A DNA stretch of 64,000 bases, from contig NZ_LT732547.1 in the NCBI RefSeq assembly GCF_900155685.1, positions 445 through 64,444 of the forward strand, given 5' to 3'. Under the pieces are notes generated by a model. The model saw only the letters and a program-made list of their open reading frames with translations. It made no database searches and was not told where the DNA came from. Source of the DNA: Paenibacillus bouchesdurhonensis. GTDB lineage: Bacteria > Bacillota > Bacilli > Paenibacillales > Paenibacillaceae. This document shows, piece after piece, positions 12,285-21,122 of the stretch. Position 1 is the first letter of the stretch. Each line of letters starts with the position of its first letter. Made by a program: the position numbers and the translations under genes.

Positions 12285-12476
12285 GTGAGATTAAAGAACT
12301 ACATATTCGGCTTTACTTGCATCTGTTTGATTCTAGTGGGAACGGCTTGTGAATCAGAGAGTGATAAACGAAAGGCTAGAATTAAACAGCTTGATAAGGA
12401 GATTAATCAGCTAAAGAAGGAAATCAATTTAATGAATGATTATCTCGATGCTTGCGAAAAAGTGAGCAAGTGCTAA
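12285..12476 (+). CDS. small coiled-coil lipoprotein candidate
   Basis: This 63-residue protein begins at GTG 12285 after a strong AGGAGGTG. An N-terminal hydrophobic segment (YIFGFTCICLILVGTAC) ends in a cysteine that could be lipidated, although the lipobox is non-standard. The rest is a charged helix with heptad-like repeats (IKQLDKEINQLKKEINLM), then two cysteines near the end. The longer frame from 12249 has no site. It is followed by another lipoprotein gene in the same direction; function unknown. Confidence 0.6.
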   Translation: MRLKNYIFGFTCICLILVGTACESESDKRKARIKQLDKEINQLKKEINLMNDYLDACEKVSKC

Positions 12477-12505
12477 AAAAACATTGTGGTAAGGGAGTTT
12501 GAAGA

Positions 12506-12994
12506 GTGAAACGTAATCGACTAACGGCATTATTAGCAATTATCTTGTGTCTTTCAATTACTGCTTGTTCATCAAGTGGTGTAGCTTTTGATTACAAGAT
12601 TAAATCTGAATACGCTGACAAAGTAACAACGGAAGATGCGGCTATTCTGATTGATTTCCTAAAGGTAGCTAATGATTTGCCTGACGCAGCGAATGCAAAA
12701 AAAGAGGAAATCGAAATTGAGCAGACGGTTATTAATATGGCAGATGACGCAATAGACCATTTTTTAAAAGTAGATGGAGATATGGCGATAGAGGTTTCTA
12801 AGTTAATGCTTTCACTTAGTGCCGTTGCATTGGACATAAAAAATGCAAAGACAAAACATCACATGGCAAAATTGGATAAAGAACTAGGTGTCAAATCTAA
12901 ATATGAGGATTATATCAACATTGATGATATTATGAAGAAGAAACGGGAAAGTGCCAAAGACGATTTGAATGAGTTCAAAAAATACGTTGACTAA
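12506..12994 (+). CDS. putative lipoprotein
   Basis: This 162-residue protein starts at GTG 12506, preceded by AAGGGAG. It has a signal peptide and the lipobox LSITAC with Cys21, so it is probably anchored on the outer membrane face. The remainder is helical and Asp/Lys-rich with no domain I know. It sits in one transcription unit with the preceding small lipoprotein. Surface proteins on integrative elements sometimes act in exclusion or immunity; that role is only a guess. Confidence 0.65.
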   Translation: MKRNRLTALLAIILCLSITACSSSGVAFDYKIKSEYADKVTTEDAAILIDFLKVANDLPDAANAKKEEIEIEQTVINMADDAIDHFLKVDGDMAIEVSKLMLSLSAVALDIKNAKTKHHMAKLDKELGVKSKYEDYINIDDIMKKKRESAKDDLNEFKKYVD

Positions 12995-13015
12995 TTCGAC
13001 TTCATGAAATCAAAT

Positions 13016-13050
13016 AACGAAAGCCATCCTGTGAAGGGATGGCTTTCGTT
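13016..13050. terminator. bidirectional terminator
   Basis: The stem AACGAAAGCCATCC / GGATGGCTTTCGTT, with a short loop, lies between the convergent lipoprotein gene and the minus-strand zinc-finger gene. Confidence 0.85.
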
Positions 13051-13062
13051 TGTTGTTCGTAC

Positions 13063-13365
13063 CTATTCATCATCATCTCTAGCGGCTTTCGCTGATGATA
13101 TTTGGTATTCCTTTGATTGTAAGTACATTGGTTTAATTCGACTAAGCAATGCTTGTCGTTTGATAATTTCCTCAAACTGTCTGATTACTTCTGTGTCTTC
13201 ACTATTGTAATATTCCTCTCCGCAATTTGGATTAGCGCATTTCGCGCCTAGAACATTAACAGACACGATTCCATTGATATTCACTGGAATTGAAAGTGTT
13301 TGGTTTAGAACATCCGTCAATCCACACATTACACATTGCTCGATTGTGAACATTGTCTCACTCAT
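13063..13365 (-). CDS. YgiT/MqsA-like zinc-finger protein
   Basis: This 100-residue protein has two cysteine pairs, Cys11/Cys14 (CVMC) and Cys43/Cys48 (CANPNC), around a short beta hairpin. That is the layout of the YgiT-type zinc finger in MqsA antitoxins. It lacks the C-terminal HTH of full MqsA and instead ends in a helical, acidic tail. It lies 15 nt downstream of the 229-residue gene on the same strand, so they are probably one operon. An antitoxin-like role is inferred from the finger and the pairing only. Confidence 0.65.
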   Translation of the reverse strand: MSETMFTIEQCVMCGLTDVLNQTLSIPVNINGIVSVNVLGAKCANPNCGEEYYNSEDTEVIRQFEEIIKRQALLSRIKPMYLQSKEYQISSAKAARDDDE

Positions 13366-13380
13366 CCTTTACCTAATTGG

Positions 13381-14070
13381 TTAAGACATGAAATAATACT
13401 GCTTGACATATTCTAGTACACCCTCTGACTCTCTACGTTCGAGTAGTCTCCATATATCATCAACCCAATCCACAAAAGCAATGTAGCATGGTTTATCTAA
13501 GGACTTATAGTTGAACAAAGCATTTAAAAAATCACTTCGCTCAACCATAAATGAGTATCCTTCATTGTAATCATCCTCTTCCGATTCGAATCCCGTAATG
13601 CTATCTAGTACGATGTATTTTTGTAGAACGGTTGGACTCTCTTTCTTGATGTAAGGTGGTTTTCCTTTTCCCCAAGTGATGATTTTCTCATATATTTCGA
13701 GTTCTTCGTCATTGCCAGTGCTCCAAAGTTGTTCTTTTGTAATCGTTAAGCTTTTCTTAATCATTGAGCTAAGTAAGTTATGGTTAGACTTCAACTGCAG
13801 AACGTCTTCATCAGTAAGCGATGTATAAATTTCATAGTGTTCAAGGCTATCTCGAACAACATAGAAGGGGAAGTCAAACGGCTGTCTTTGAATGATGTAT
13901 TTCTGACGGAAATCTGCCGTGCTATTAAAAAGCACATGGAAGTTATCTGTGACTCGAATTTCCATGAAGGTGTTGTCAATGTCCTCATGAGATAATTCTT
14001 TAATTTGGGCTTTCTTATTTGGCGAAAAGTGAAGGCATTTGATAACATCAGTATTCGTTTGATTCTGCAT
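13381..14070 (-). CDS. hypothetical partner of zinc-finger protein
   Basis: This is a 229-residue soluble protein of unknown family. ATG 14070 is chosen for its AAAGGAGA site; the open frame reaches 14103. It is rich in aromatic and acidic residues, with no membrane segment, and no catalytic motif stands out. Its tight operon with the small zinc-finger protein resembles a two-gene toxin-antitoxin layout, but it does not look like MqsR (about 100 residues). Confidence 0.65.
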   Translation of the reverse strand: MQNQTNTDVIKCLHFSPNKKAQIKELSHEDIDNTFMEIRVTDNFHVLFNSTADFRQKYIIQRQPFDFPFYVVRDSLEHYEIYTSLTDEDVLQLKSNHNLLSSMIKKSLTITKEQLWSTGNDEELEIYEKIITWGKGKPPYIKKESPTVLQKYIVLDSITGFESEEDDYNEGYSFMVERSDFLNALFNYKSLDKPCYIAFVDWVDDIWRLLERRESEGVLEYVKQYYFMS

Positions 14071-14706
14071 AGATATCTCCTTTCGGGTTAGGACGGTAAT
14101 CATCTATTATTCTTAACGAATGACTATCGACAGGCGTACTTTTAGATAAATATAACCTACCGCTTTGGGGATGTAAATATATACCAAATGCCAAAGAAAG
14201 TACTGTCGTTGCTAGTCACTTCTGCGATAATTATCCAGCTTGATTCTTCTTGTGAGTCATATGTGCTTGAAATCGAGCAGAACTGACGACAGAGTTACTG
14301 CTAGAGCATAATGTTAGCAAATTGAAGATGTAAACTGATTTATTGTGATTTCTTTATTTTATTCATTAACTTGCTTCTTCAATCTGAATAAAACTCGTAT
14401 TTTATTGAGTGCCCCTAGTTGAACACAAACCACTTCTGTCTATTCATAGACTGATTGTTGAGGTGTTCTCAATTCTAAAATCCGTTCTATAGCGCTCTTA
14501 TATAATAATAATCTATATTGTGATATTAATTTTCAGTATTATTATATTATTAAATAAGGGTGTAGTTGAACGGATTTTACGATAATGAATTTGTTTCATT
14601 AATATTGGAACGTAGCCGAAAGACTAGAAAAATCATTGGCTTAAACGCTATTAGAAATGTAAGGGCAAAAGTTTCTTTTTGAAAAGTAATAGAGGGGGAA
14701 TTGTAA
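14071..14706. other. AT-rich gap with long inverted repeat (possible origin)
   Basis: No gene is seen in this 636-nt gap. TAAAATCCGTTC (14476-14487) pairs perfectly with GAACGGATTTTA (14568-14579). Between them is a very AT-rich stretch with a nested TATAATAATA / TATTATTATA pair. TAGTTGAAC also occurs twice as a direct repeat, near 14417 and 14563. Because a replication-like gene follows, this could be a plasmid-type origin or a divergent regulatory region. The function is inferred. Confidence 0.4.
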
Positions 14707-14880
14707 ATGCGAGTAGAGCAGGATTATTTCTTTTGCTACAACGCAAAGATGATGGCGCATTTAAAGAGGTGCGGATTTAGCTACATTTGCTCCGCATTAC
14801 ATGAGAAGAGTGGTAATAGGTTTTGGTTATTTGCAAGAAGCGGTAACTTACAAGCGAGTATTGATAATTTTAAGGTTTAG
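14707..14880 (+). CDS. small DUF5659-like protein
   Basis: This 57-residue gene has a strong AGAGGGGG site about 8 nt before the ATG. Motifs are DYFFCYN, CGFSYIC and GNRFWLFARS. This pattern resembles small DUF5659-type proteins commonly found on phages and integrative elements in Firmicutes, whose role is unknown. It lies 52 nt upstream of the replication-like gene and may be co-transcribed with it. Confidence 0.65.
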   Translation: MRVEQDYFFCYNAKMMAHLKRCGFSYICSALHEKSGNRFWLFARSGNLQASIDNFKV

Positions 14881-14932
14881 TTATTTAATCTGGATAATCA
14901 ATTGTAGGGGATAATAGACAGGAGAGATGAAA

Positions 14933-16012
14933 ATGGCGAGAAAAAGACAGACATATTTCACTAAATCGATGATGATTAAGCTACTTGGAGTAAATGAAAA
15001 ACAACATGAAGTATACATGCCTAATGAGATTTTCGAGGATTTACCAAAAGCATTTGCATCAGAGGAAATGCAAGGTAAAACTTCAACGCATATTGCATAT
15101 GCTTATGCTTATTATTATCTTGCAAACTACCAATGGAGATATGCCCAGTACCACTATTACAATGATAAATCGGGTGTGACAACCAGTATAAATGAAGGAA
15201 TAATTAAGCAAATTCTTGGTTTTCCCCCGAAATCTGAGCAATATACATACCTTACTAAGAATAAAACTGGTTTACTGGTTAAACTGGACTACATTCGCAA
15301 AGTGACAGATAAGCCTTGTGGATATTGGTATGAAGAAGGAACAAAGTATAAAGAGGTTCAATTCGTTTATGAGAGTGAATATCCACAAATTTATGGAAAT
15401 AATAAGAACTGGAAGGTGTCGTTGCCTGTAAAGGGATTCTATCGGTTTAAGGATTCAGAGGAAGATAATTACGAAGATGGAACATTCTATATGATTCAAA
15501 ATACTCACATGATTGACATTGATGTATTCATTTATTGCATGGATTTAGAGTTGGGCGTTGAAGGATTCTACCTGTACTGTTTCTTGAAATACATGACTGA
15601 TAAATTTAATAATGCGTATAATTGTTCTCAAAAGAAAATGGCTCAATTAACAGGGCTTTCAATAGATGAAGTGAAGAAACAGCTTGAAAATTTAGAGAGA
15701 TGCAACATGATAACAAATGACCATAAACCATTCTGTTTAGATAAACCTGAGGATAAGGAAACAAAAACAAATACCTATGGCGTTAAGGAGCCTAATGAGT
15801 TTGCTACGAGCATGATACAGTTTAATGTGATTCCAAAACAACGGAAAATAACAGCGAAACAATATGAGTCAGAGATTGGCTGGGCAAATGAAAAAGAAGT
15901 AAATGGAATGGTTATTAATCAAAAAACAGGCGAGATAATAAAAGCTGTAGTAGAATACGATATAAATGAGGAAGACGAATTATCAGAGCTAAATGAGATA
16001 TTTAGTAGATAA
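14933..16012 (+). CDS. putative replication initiator / winged-helix protein
   Basis: This is a 359-residue soluble protein. The C-terminal half contains a winged-helix pattern: a helical segment (GVEGFYLYCFLKYM), then NCSQKKMAQLTGLSIDEVKK and LENLERCNMI. This is typical of plasmid replication initiators and DnaD-like proteins of Gram-positive elements. The N-terminus (FTKSMMIKLLG) is also initiator-like. I start at ATG 14933, because AGGAGAG is well spaced there and touches the ATG six bases earlier. The AT-rich inverted-repeat region lies upstream. Assignment as an initiator is inference. Confidence 0.55.
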   Translation: MARKRQTYFTKSMMIKLLGVNEKQHEVYMPNEIFEDLPKAFASEEMQGKTSTHIAYAYAYYYLANYQWRYAQYHYYNDKSGVTTSINEGIIKQILGFPPKSEQYTYLTKNKTGLLVKLDYIRKVTDKPCGYWYEEGTKYKEVQFVYESEYPQIYGNNKNWKVSLPVKGFYRFKDSEEDNYEDGTFYMIQNTHMIDIDVFIYCMDLELGVEGFYLYCFLKYMTDKFNNAYNCSQKKMAQLTGLSIDEVKKQLENLERCNMITNDHKPFCLDKPEDKETKTNTYGVKEPNEFATSMIQFNVIPKQRKITAKQYESEIGWANEKEVNGMVINQKTGEIIKAVVEYDINEEDELSELNEIFSR

Positions 16013-16087
16013 GTTAATGTCACAGCCGTAGGACTATGTTCTATGGCTCTTTCGTGATATGACAGCTTAATTTGAAGGGTGATTATT

Positions 16088-16333
16088 ATGTATATTAGAG
16101 TGAAGAAACGAATAGCAAAAAATAATGGGAATGTATTCTACCTGTATCTATGTGAAAGTAAACGAAGTGAAGGTAAGGTTACAAATAAGCAAAAATATCT
16201 TTTTAGTGCCAAAGAACAGGATTTGGTGAACGGAGACTATAAAGGGAAGTTAAGAGCCAAATTATCTTTTCTAGAACATAATGAACTACAAATTTTGGAG
16301 AAGAAAGTATCAAAAGTGTTTGATTGTTTGTAA
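16088..16333 (+). CDS. small protein like IS1634-type transposase N-terminus
   Basis: This 81-residue protein starts at ATG 16088 after GAAGGGTG. The first half (MYIRVKKRIAKNNGNVFYLY) resembles the N-terminal beta region of IS1634-type transposases, but no DDE domain follows and no inverted repeats are seen. It could be a stand-alone small protein, as found on other mobile elements, or a transposase remnant. The codon pattern looks intact and is AT-rich like its neighbours. Confidence 0.5.
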   Translation: MYIRVKKRIAKNNGNVFYLYLCESKRSEGKVTNKQKYLFSAKEQDLVNGDYKGKLRAKLSFLEHNELQILEKKVSKVFDCL

Positions 16334-16536
16334 TCGTGGACTGCGATAATGATCTTCTATGAGAACTTGGTTCCTATTGTCAATTCAAGTAAAAATGCTA
16401 CTTCTCAGGATTTAAAAAGGCTATCGTATCGCGATATTTATTTGTAGGGTTCGTGAATTGAAGTGTTCGGCCTGCTCCAATGAGCTTTGATGCATTTCAG
16501 ACTGTAAAGTACCCCCTACAGCTTTACCATCACACA
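16334..16536. other. gap without recognisable gene
   Basis: About 200 nt before the recombinase remnant. I see no open frame or hairpin of note. Confidence 0.3.
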
Positions 16537-16684
16537 GAATTGTCTTTTGTAGCTGAATGGGAGCGGGAAAATATTAAGCAGCGACAATCAGAAGGAATTA
16601 CAGTAGCTAAAGCCAATGTTGGGTTTAAAAAGGAATACATTCTATAAGATTGTGAAGGAGTGGATTAAGAGGACGAGTGATTAG
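16537..16684 (+). pseudogene. serine recombinase remnant
   Basis: A frame reading LSFVAEWERENIKQRQSEG, then ITVAKANVGF, matches the long helix and following segment of resolvase/invertase-family serine recombinases. It then stops. In a second frame, TFYKIVKEWIKRTSD matches the C-terminal HTH tail. The catalytic N-terminus is missing, and the two parts are joined by a deletion and frameshift. It is a decayed recombinase that cannot be functional. Confidence 0.75.
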
Positions 16685-16791
16685 TATGACATACTGAATT
16701 ATTATTATAAATAGAATAAAATGTAACTATTTCATTTTTGGTATACAATATCTAATAGGTAGAAAAATCTATTTTCTTAGGGGGTATTTTG

Positions 16792-18456
16792 ATGAGGCTT
16801 AAGAGATTTAGTGTAACTAATTACAAGGTTTTCTGTGAGAAATTCTCTATTCAATTTTCCGAAAAAGATATTGTTATATTGACTGGAAAAAATAACACTG
16901 GGAAATCAACATTTCTTGAGGCTATCAATCAATTCTTCCTGCCAACTGTAGCCAAAACAAAAATTCCGATAGAATGCTACTCAGACCAAGATGAGAGTAA
17001 AGTCATAGAACTAGAAGCAGTATTTTTAGTTGATGGAGAAGAATTGACCATACTTAAAAAGTATGCAAATGACAACGGGAAATTTTATGACAAAGACGAG
17101 AAGGAGATAAAAAAAGGTCACCCATTAAAAGAGGCACTAGACAAAATATTGGAGAATTGCCCATATTACATAACTCCCTACATGACAACTGATGAAGTAG
17201 ATAAGCAAGTGCATGAAATTTACTCGCAAATAATAACTTCAGAATTAACAAAACTTGAGAAAGATGACTCAGAGGAATTGAGTTCAGAGTACTTGGAACT
17301 GAAACGAGCTATTCCAAAACTTCTTTCCCAACTGAAAAAAAATACTGATCATGCATTAAGAATAGTGAGTGAAAATGTTTCTAAGAATCTTCAGGGACTA
17401 TTTTCAAATAATGATTTAATGCTTGCGGTTACAGGTGGGGAGAGTAATGGTTTTTCGATTTCAGATATTGTAAAGTCAACCAACTCGAGCGTTACGATAA
17501 ACAATAAGCAATATCAAGGAATGCCTTTAACCACTCAGGGTACGGGTATCCAAAGAATGAGTCTTATCTATATTATTCAGAACATGATTGAACAAGGATT
17601 GCTTGGAACGAATGAAGATAAGATGCTATTAATCGATGAACCGGAAGCATTTTTGCATCCAGAAGCAGTTCGTGCATTAAGTCGTTCGTTATATGCTATT
17701 GGTAATAAAATGCCTTTAATAATTTCCACTCATTCACCAGTGTTGATTGATCTTTCTGAGAACCACGCGTCTATTCAGGTTTTTAGGATTGGTACTAGTG
17801 AAGCGATTGAATTGTATCAGTCCTCAAGCTCTGTCTTTGATGAGAACGATATTACCAATATGAAAATACTAAATTATGTTGACTCCTATATAAATGAATT
17901 TTTCTTCGCTAAGAATATTGTTATAGTCGAAGGGGATACAGAGTATGTAGCGTTAATACACTATATCCAAGAAAGGCAGCTTCCAATTCATGTTATTAGA
18001 GCAAGAGGTAAAGGTACAATCTGTTCTCTAATGAAAATATTAAATCAATTTAAAGCACCGTATTTTATCATACACGATGTAGATAACGACGAAAAATATG
18101 AACAAACAACACTAAAAGCTCAATTAACTAATTGCAAGAACATTTACAAGCTGAAGATGCAATCTACCCGGGTTTTTGCTTCGGTATCAAATTTTGAACA
18201 GGCAATAGGAATTGGAGATATAGCAAATAATAAGAAAACAGCAACTATATACACTATTATGAATGACCCCAAGGGTTTACTTGTTAAGAATCGGATATAT
18301 TCTTTCTTTGATAGATTATTTGTCGATCAGAACTTAGATAGAAATAATGAAGTGAATATTATAGAGATAACAAATGAAAGTCTATATGAAGAACTGTTTT
18401 TTCCGCTTATTGAAAATGATCAGGTGGCAACCGGGGTAGAGGAGATAGGTAATTAA
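16792..18456 (+). CDS. OLD-family ATPase/TOPRIM endonuclease
   Basis: This 554-residue protein joins an ABC/SMC-like ATPase to a C-terminal TOPRIM nuclease domain, the architecture of OLD (overcoming lysogenisation defect) proteins. Walker A is GKNNTGKST (residues 32-40), Walker B LLIDEPEAFLHP (Asp282-Glu283), and the H-loop ISTHSP. TOPRIM motifs are VEGDTE (Glu380) and HDVDND (Asp429, Asp431). Related proteins act in phage defence, for example GajA of Gabija. ATG 16792 follows a GGGGG site. No GajB-like helicase follows; the next gene is a nuclease-STAND protein. Confidence 0.88.
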   Translation: MRLKRFSVTNYKVFCEKFSIQFSEKDIVILTGKNNTGKSTFLEAINQFFLPTVAKTKIPIECYSDQDESKVIELEAVFLVDGEELTILKKYANDNGKFYDKDEKEIKKGHPLKEALDKILENCPYYITPYMTTDEVDKQVHEIYSQIITSELTKLEKDDSEELSSEYLELKRAIPKLLSQLKKNTDHALRIVSENVSKNLQGLFSNNDLMLAVTGGESNGFSISDIVKSTNSSVTINNKQYQGMPLTTQGTGIQRMSLIYIIQNMIEQGLLGTNEDKMLLIDEPEAFLHPEAVRALSRSLYAIGNKMPLIISTHSPVLIDLSENHASIQVFRIGTSEAIELYQSSSSVFDENDITNMKILNYVDSYINEFFFAKNIVIVEGDTEYVALIHYIQERQLPIHVIRARGKGTICSLMKILNQFKAPYFIIHDVDNDEKYEQTTLKAQLTNCKNIYKLKMQSTRVFASVSNFEQAIGIGDIANNKKTATIYTIMNDPKGLLVKNRIYSFFDRLFVDQNLDRNNEVNIIEITNESLYEELFFPLIENDQVATGVEEIGN

Positions 18457-18570
18457 AGTAAGTTTAAGTAGGAAGTAGCGATTCCTAAACTGTTCAAGAA
18501 TAGGCCGCTCATAAGTGTGCTTTTCTTTTTATTCATGCTGATTCAAAAAGGAAATGTTAGGGCAAGCATT

Positions 18571-18579
18571 TGATATAAT
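18571..18579 (+). promoter_or_regulatory. extended -10 promoter for STAND gene
   Basis: TGATATAAT is an extended -10 element 79 nt upstream of the STAND-nuclease start. No good -35 is visible. The element suggests the STAND gene can be transcribed separately from the OLD gene. Confidence 0.4.
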
Positions 18580-18657
18580 GAAATTGTACTTGGCGCCGGT
18601 AAAATTATACTTCTCGTATGAAACAAATTGCAAATACAAAACATAGGAGATTATATT

Positions 18658-20949
18658 GTGAATACATACGATTTTCTTAATCTGTCAGCGATAGAATTTG
18701 AGGAGTTATCTAGAGATTTACTTCAAAAATATCTCGATTGTTTTCTTGAAAGTTTTACAGAGGGAAGAGATAATGGTATCGATTTAAGAGGTTCTTTAAA
18801 CGACCATGGAACCCTGCTAGTACAATGTAAGAGATATAAGGATTACAAATTGTTAAAAGGTAATTTAACTAAAGAACTACAAAAGGTAAATCAAATCCAT
18901 CCTAATCGATATATAGTTGTAACTTCAGCTAGTCTGACACCGAACAATAAAGAAGAAATTCAAAAATTATTTCACCCATATATTTTAAATTCTTCTGATA
19001 TATTCGGAAAAAATGATCTCAATAACTTGATAAGTTTATATAAAGATATCGAAGAGAAATACTATAAATTATGGTTGTCGAGCACAAAAATTCTTAATAA
19101 AATTCTTCATGGTAATATTGTCAATCGATCTGAATTTCTTGTTGAAAATATTACCAAAGATATTAAAATGTTTGTCCAAAATGAAAGTTTTAATGATGCA
19201 ATTAATATTTTAAATGATAGAAATTTTATTATTATTTCGGGAAATCCTGGGGTTGGAAAAACAACTTTGGCTAAAATGTTAGTCTATGAATATTTAGCGA
19301 ATGATTTTGAAGTTATTGAAATCTCAGAGGATATTGAAGAAGCAAATAGACTTTTTATAAAAGGAAAGAAGCAGGTTTTTTATTATGATGATTTTCTTGG
19401 AAGTAATTTTCTGGAGAAGACTATCAAAAAGAATGAAGATAAAAGATTGTATGGGTTTATTGAAAGGGTTAGAAATAGCAAAAATCATAAATTAATTATG
19501 ACAACCAGAGAATACATTCTTAATCAAGCAAAGCAAAAATATGAGTTATTCGTTAGAGCCGATTTTAATCTTGGAAAACATATTTTGGATTTGGTTAAAT
19601 ACACAGTATTATCGAAAGCTGAAATTCTGTATAATCACTTGTTTTTTTCTGATTTGGAAGGAGAATACATTTCTTCTATTTTAAAGGACAGTGGTTACAA
19701 TAAAATAATTAACCACCCTAATTATAATCCTAGAGTAATAGAGCTTATGACGATTAAATTAAACAAAACGATAGTTGCACCAGAAAACTATACCGATACT
19801 ATAATTAAAACCTTAGAAAATCCAACCCAAATTTGGTTGCATGCCTTTGAAAATCAAATTAGTGTCTTATCCAAGTATATTCTTTATACGCTACTTATTA
19901 GTAATAACCCAATCACAGAACAAGCTATGCTAAGAATAATTAAAAATATGATTAAATTTGAAAGTAAATATTATAATTATCCCTTCCAAAGAGAAAGCTT
20001 TTTGCACTCTTTAAAAGAATTAGAGAATACTTTTATTAAAATAACAAAAAGATATGATGGAGAGAATTTAATTCAATTTCAAAATCCATCTGTTAAAGAT
20101 TTTTTATTAAACTACATAGAAGGTGATGAAGAACTTTTAGAATTGATTATAGAAAGTCTGGTTTATTTTAATCATTTGTTTACGATATTTGATGTTTTTG
20201 ATAAAGATAATGAGAGAAATAATCTTTTTACTCCATCTATAAAATTATCATCAAAGAAAATTAGGCTATCATCGAACCTTAGACGTAAATTCATTAATAA
20301 ATTGATTAATTCTTTTCATGAGTTAGATTATTTTGAGCATATTTCGACAGATGAGATAAGTGAAATCACAAAAAATAAAATACTTTATTTGCATTCATAT
20401 TACGATTACAGCAATACAGATATTAACCATATTATTGCATGTTCAGTAAGCAGTATTGAAATAGAAAACTGTATTGCAGATGAGAAAGAGACTCTAGTGG
20501 ATATTATATTTAAAACCAAAGATATAATTAATATTGATGCTTACCAATTTATTGATTCATATATTGATAATATTTGTTCACTAAGTGATGTTAGAGGATT
20601 AATGAATTTAAGTGAATTGTTTGAGGATGATTTTAATGTATACTATGCAAAATTTGAAAATTATCTTAGGAAATCTATAGATGATGCAATAGAAGATGAT
20701 ATAGAAGAAGCGATAAAAGATGAAGATCAGATTGTTCAATTGATCGATGAATTAATCTTGGTCAATGAATACTTCGATGGTGCAGTAAGTACTAATATAA
20801 GGTATTTGCAAGAAAGATTACAGGCTATGAGCAATTATCAAGATGAGATGGATTCTGAAGATTTGAGAGGTTACAGGGGGCAAAAAAATAATGATGATGC
20901 GATAATAAACATTAAAATTAGCAATATGTTTAGTTCGCTTCGACAATAG
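18658..20949 (+). CDS. Mrr-like nuclease fused to STAND NTPase
   Basis: This 763-residue protein is probably a sensor-effector of anti-phage defence. The N-terminal domain (about 1-110) is an Mrr-type restriction endonuclease, with Asp42 in NGID and Gln56-x-Lys58 in VQCKRY. It is followed by a STAND-type NTPase: Walker A GNPGVGKT (Lys201), Walker B FYYDDF (Asp244-Asp245) and MTTREY. The layout resembles the nSTAND3 class. The C-terminal half is helical and very acidic near the end, and may sense a ligand. GTG 18658 is preferred for its AGGAGA site; a TTG 30 nt upstream is the longest frame. It is strongly AT-rich, which suggests transfer. Confidence 0.8.
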   Translation: MNTYDFLNLSAIEFEELSRDLLQKYLDCFLESFTEGRDNGIDLRGSLNDHGTLLVQCKRYKDYKLLKGNLTKELQKVNQIHPNRYIVVTSASLTPNNKEEIQKLFHPYILNSSDIFGKNDLNNLISLYKDIEEKYYKLWLSSTKILNKILHGNIVNRSEFLVENITKDIKMFVQNESFNDAINILNDRNFIIISGNPGVGKTTLAKMLVYEYLANDFEVIEISEDIEEANRLFIKGKKQVFYYDDFLGSNFLEKTIKKNEDKRLYGFIERVRNSKNHKLIMTTREYILNQAKQKYELFVRADFNLGKHILDLVKYTVLSKAEILYNHLFFSDLEGEYISSILKDSGYNKIINHPNYNPRVIELMTIKLNKTIVAPENYTDTIIKTLENPTQIWLHAFENQISVLSKYILYTLLISNNPITEQAMLRIIKNMIKFESKYYNYPFQRESFLHSLKELENTFIKITKRYDGENLIQFQNPSVKDFLLNYIEGDEELLELIIESLVYFNHLFTIFDVFDKDNERNNLFTPSIKLSSKKIRLSSNLRRKFINKLINSFHELDYFEHISTDEISEITKNKILYLHSYYDYSNTDINHIIACSVSSIEIENCIADEKETLVDIIFKTKDIINIDAYQFIDSYIDNICSLSDVRGLMNLSELFEDDFNVYYAKFENYLRKSIDDAIEDDIEEAIKDEDQIVQLIDELILVNEYFDGAVSTNIRYLQERLQAMSNYQDEMDSEDLRGYRGQKNNDDAIINIKISNMFSSLRQ

Positions 20950-21122
20950 TTTCACTAAGTCCATTAGGTAACAACTTGGAAACTTCAGCGTTAATAAGAG
21001 TAATAGTGTATCGTAGGTCTTGGTTTTTGAAGGGGGAAAGTCTTTTAAAAGGCGAAGAATAAGGAAGTATCCCCAATGCAATTTTAAACATACCTAATTG
21101 GTGATAAGGAAGGAAGCAAAAA

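Noticed and set aside
16792..20949. Gabija (GajA-GajB) system
   Set aside because: The OLD gene fits GajA-like proteins but the neighbour is an Mrr-STAND protein and not a UvrD-like helicase, so it is not a canonical Gabija.
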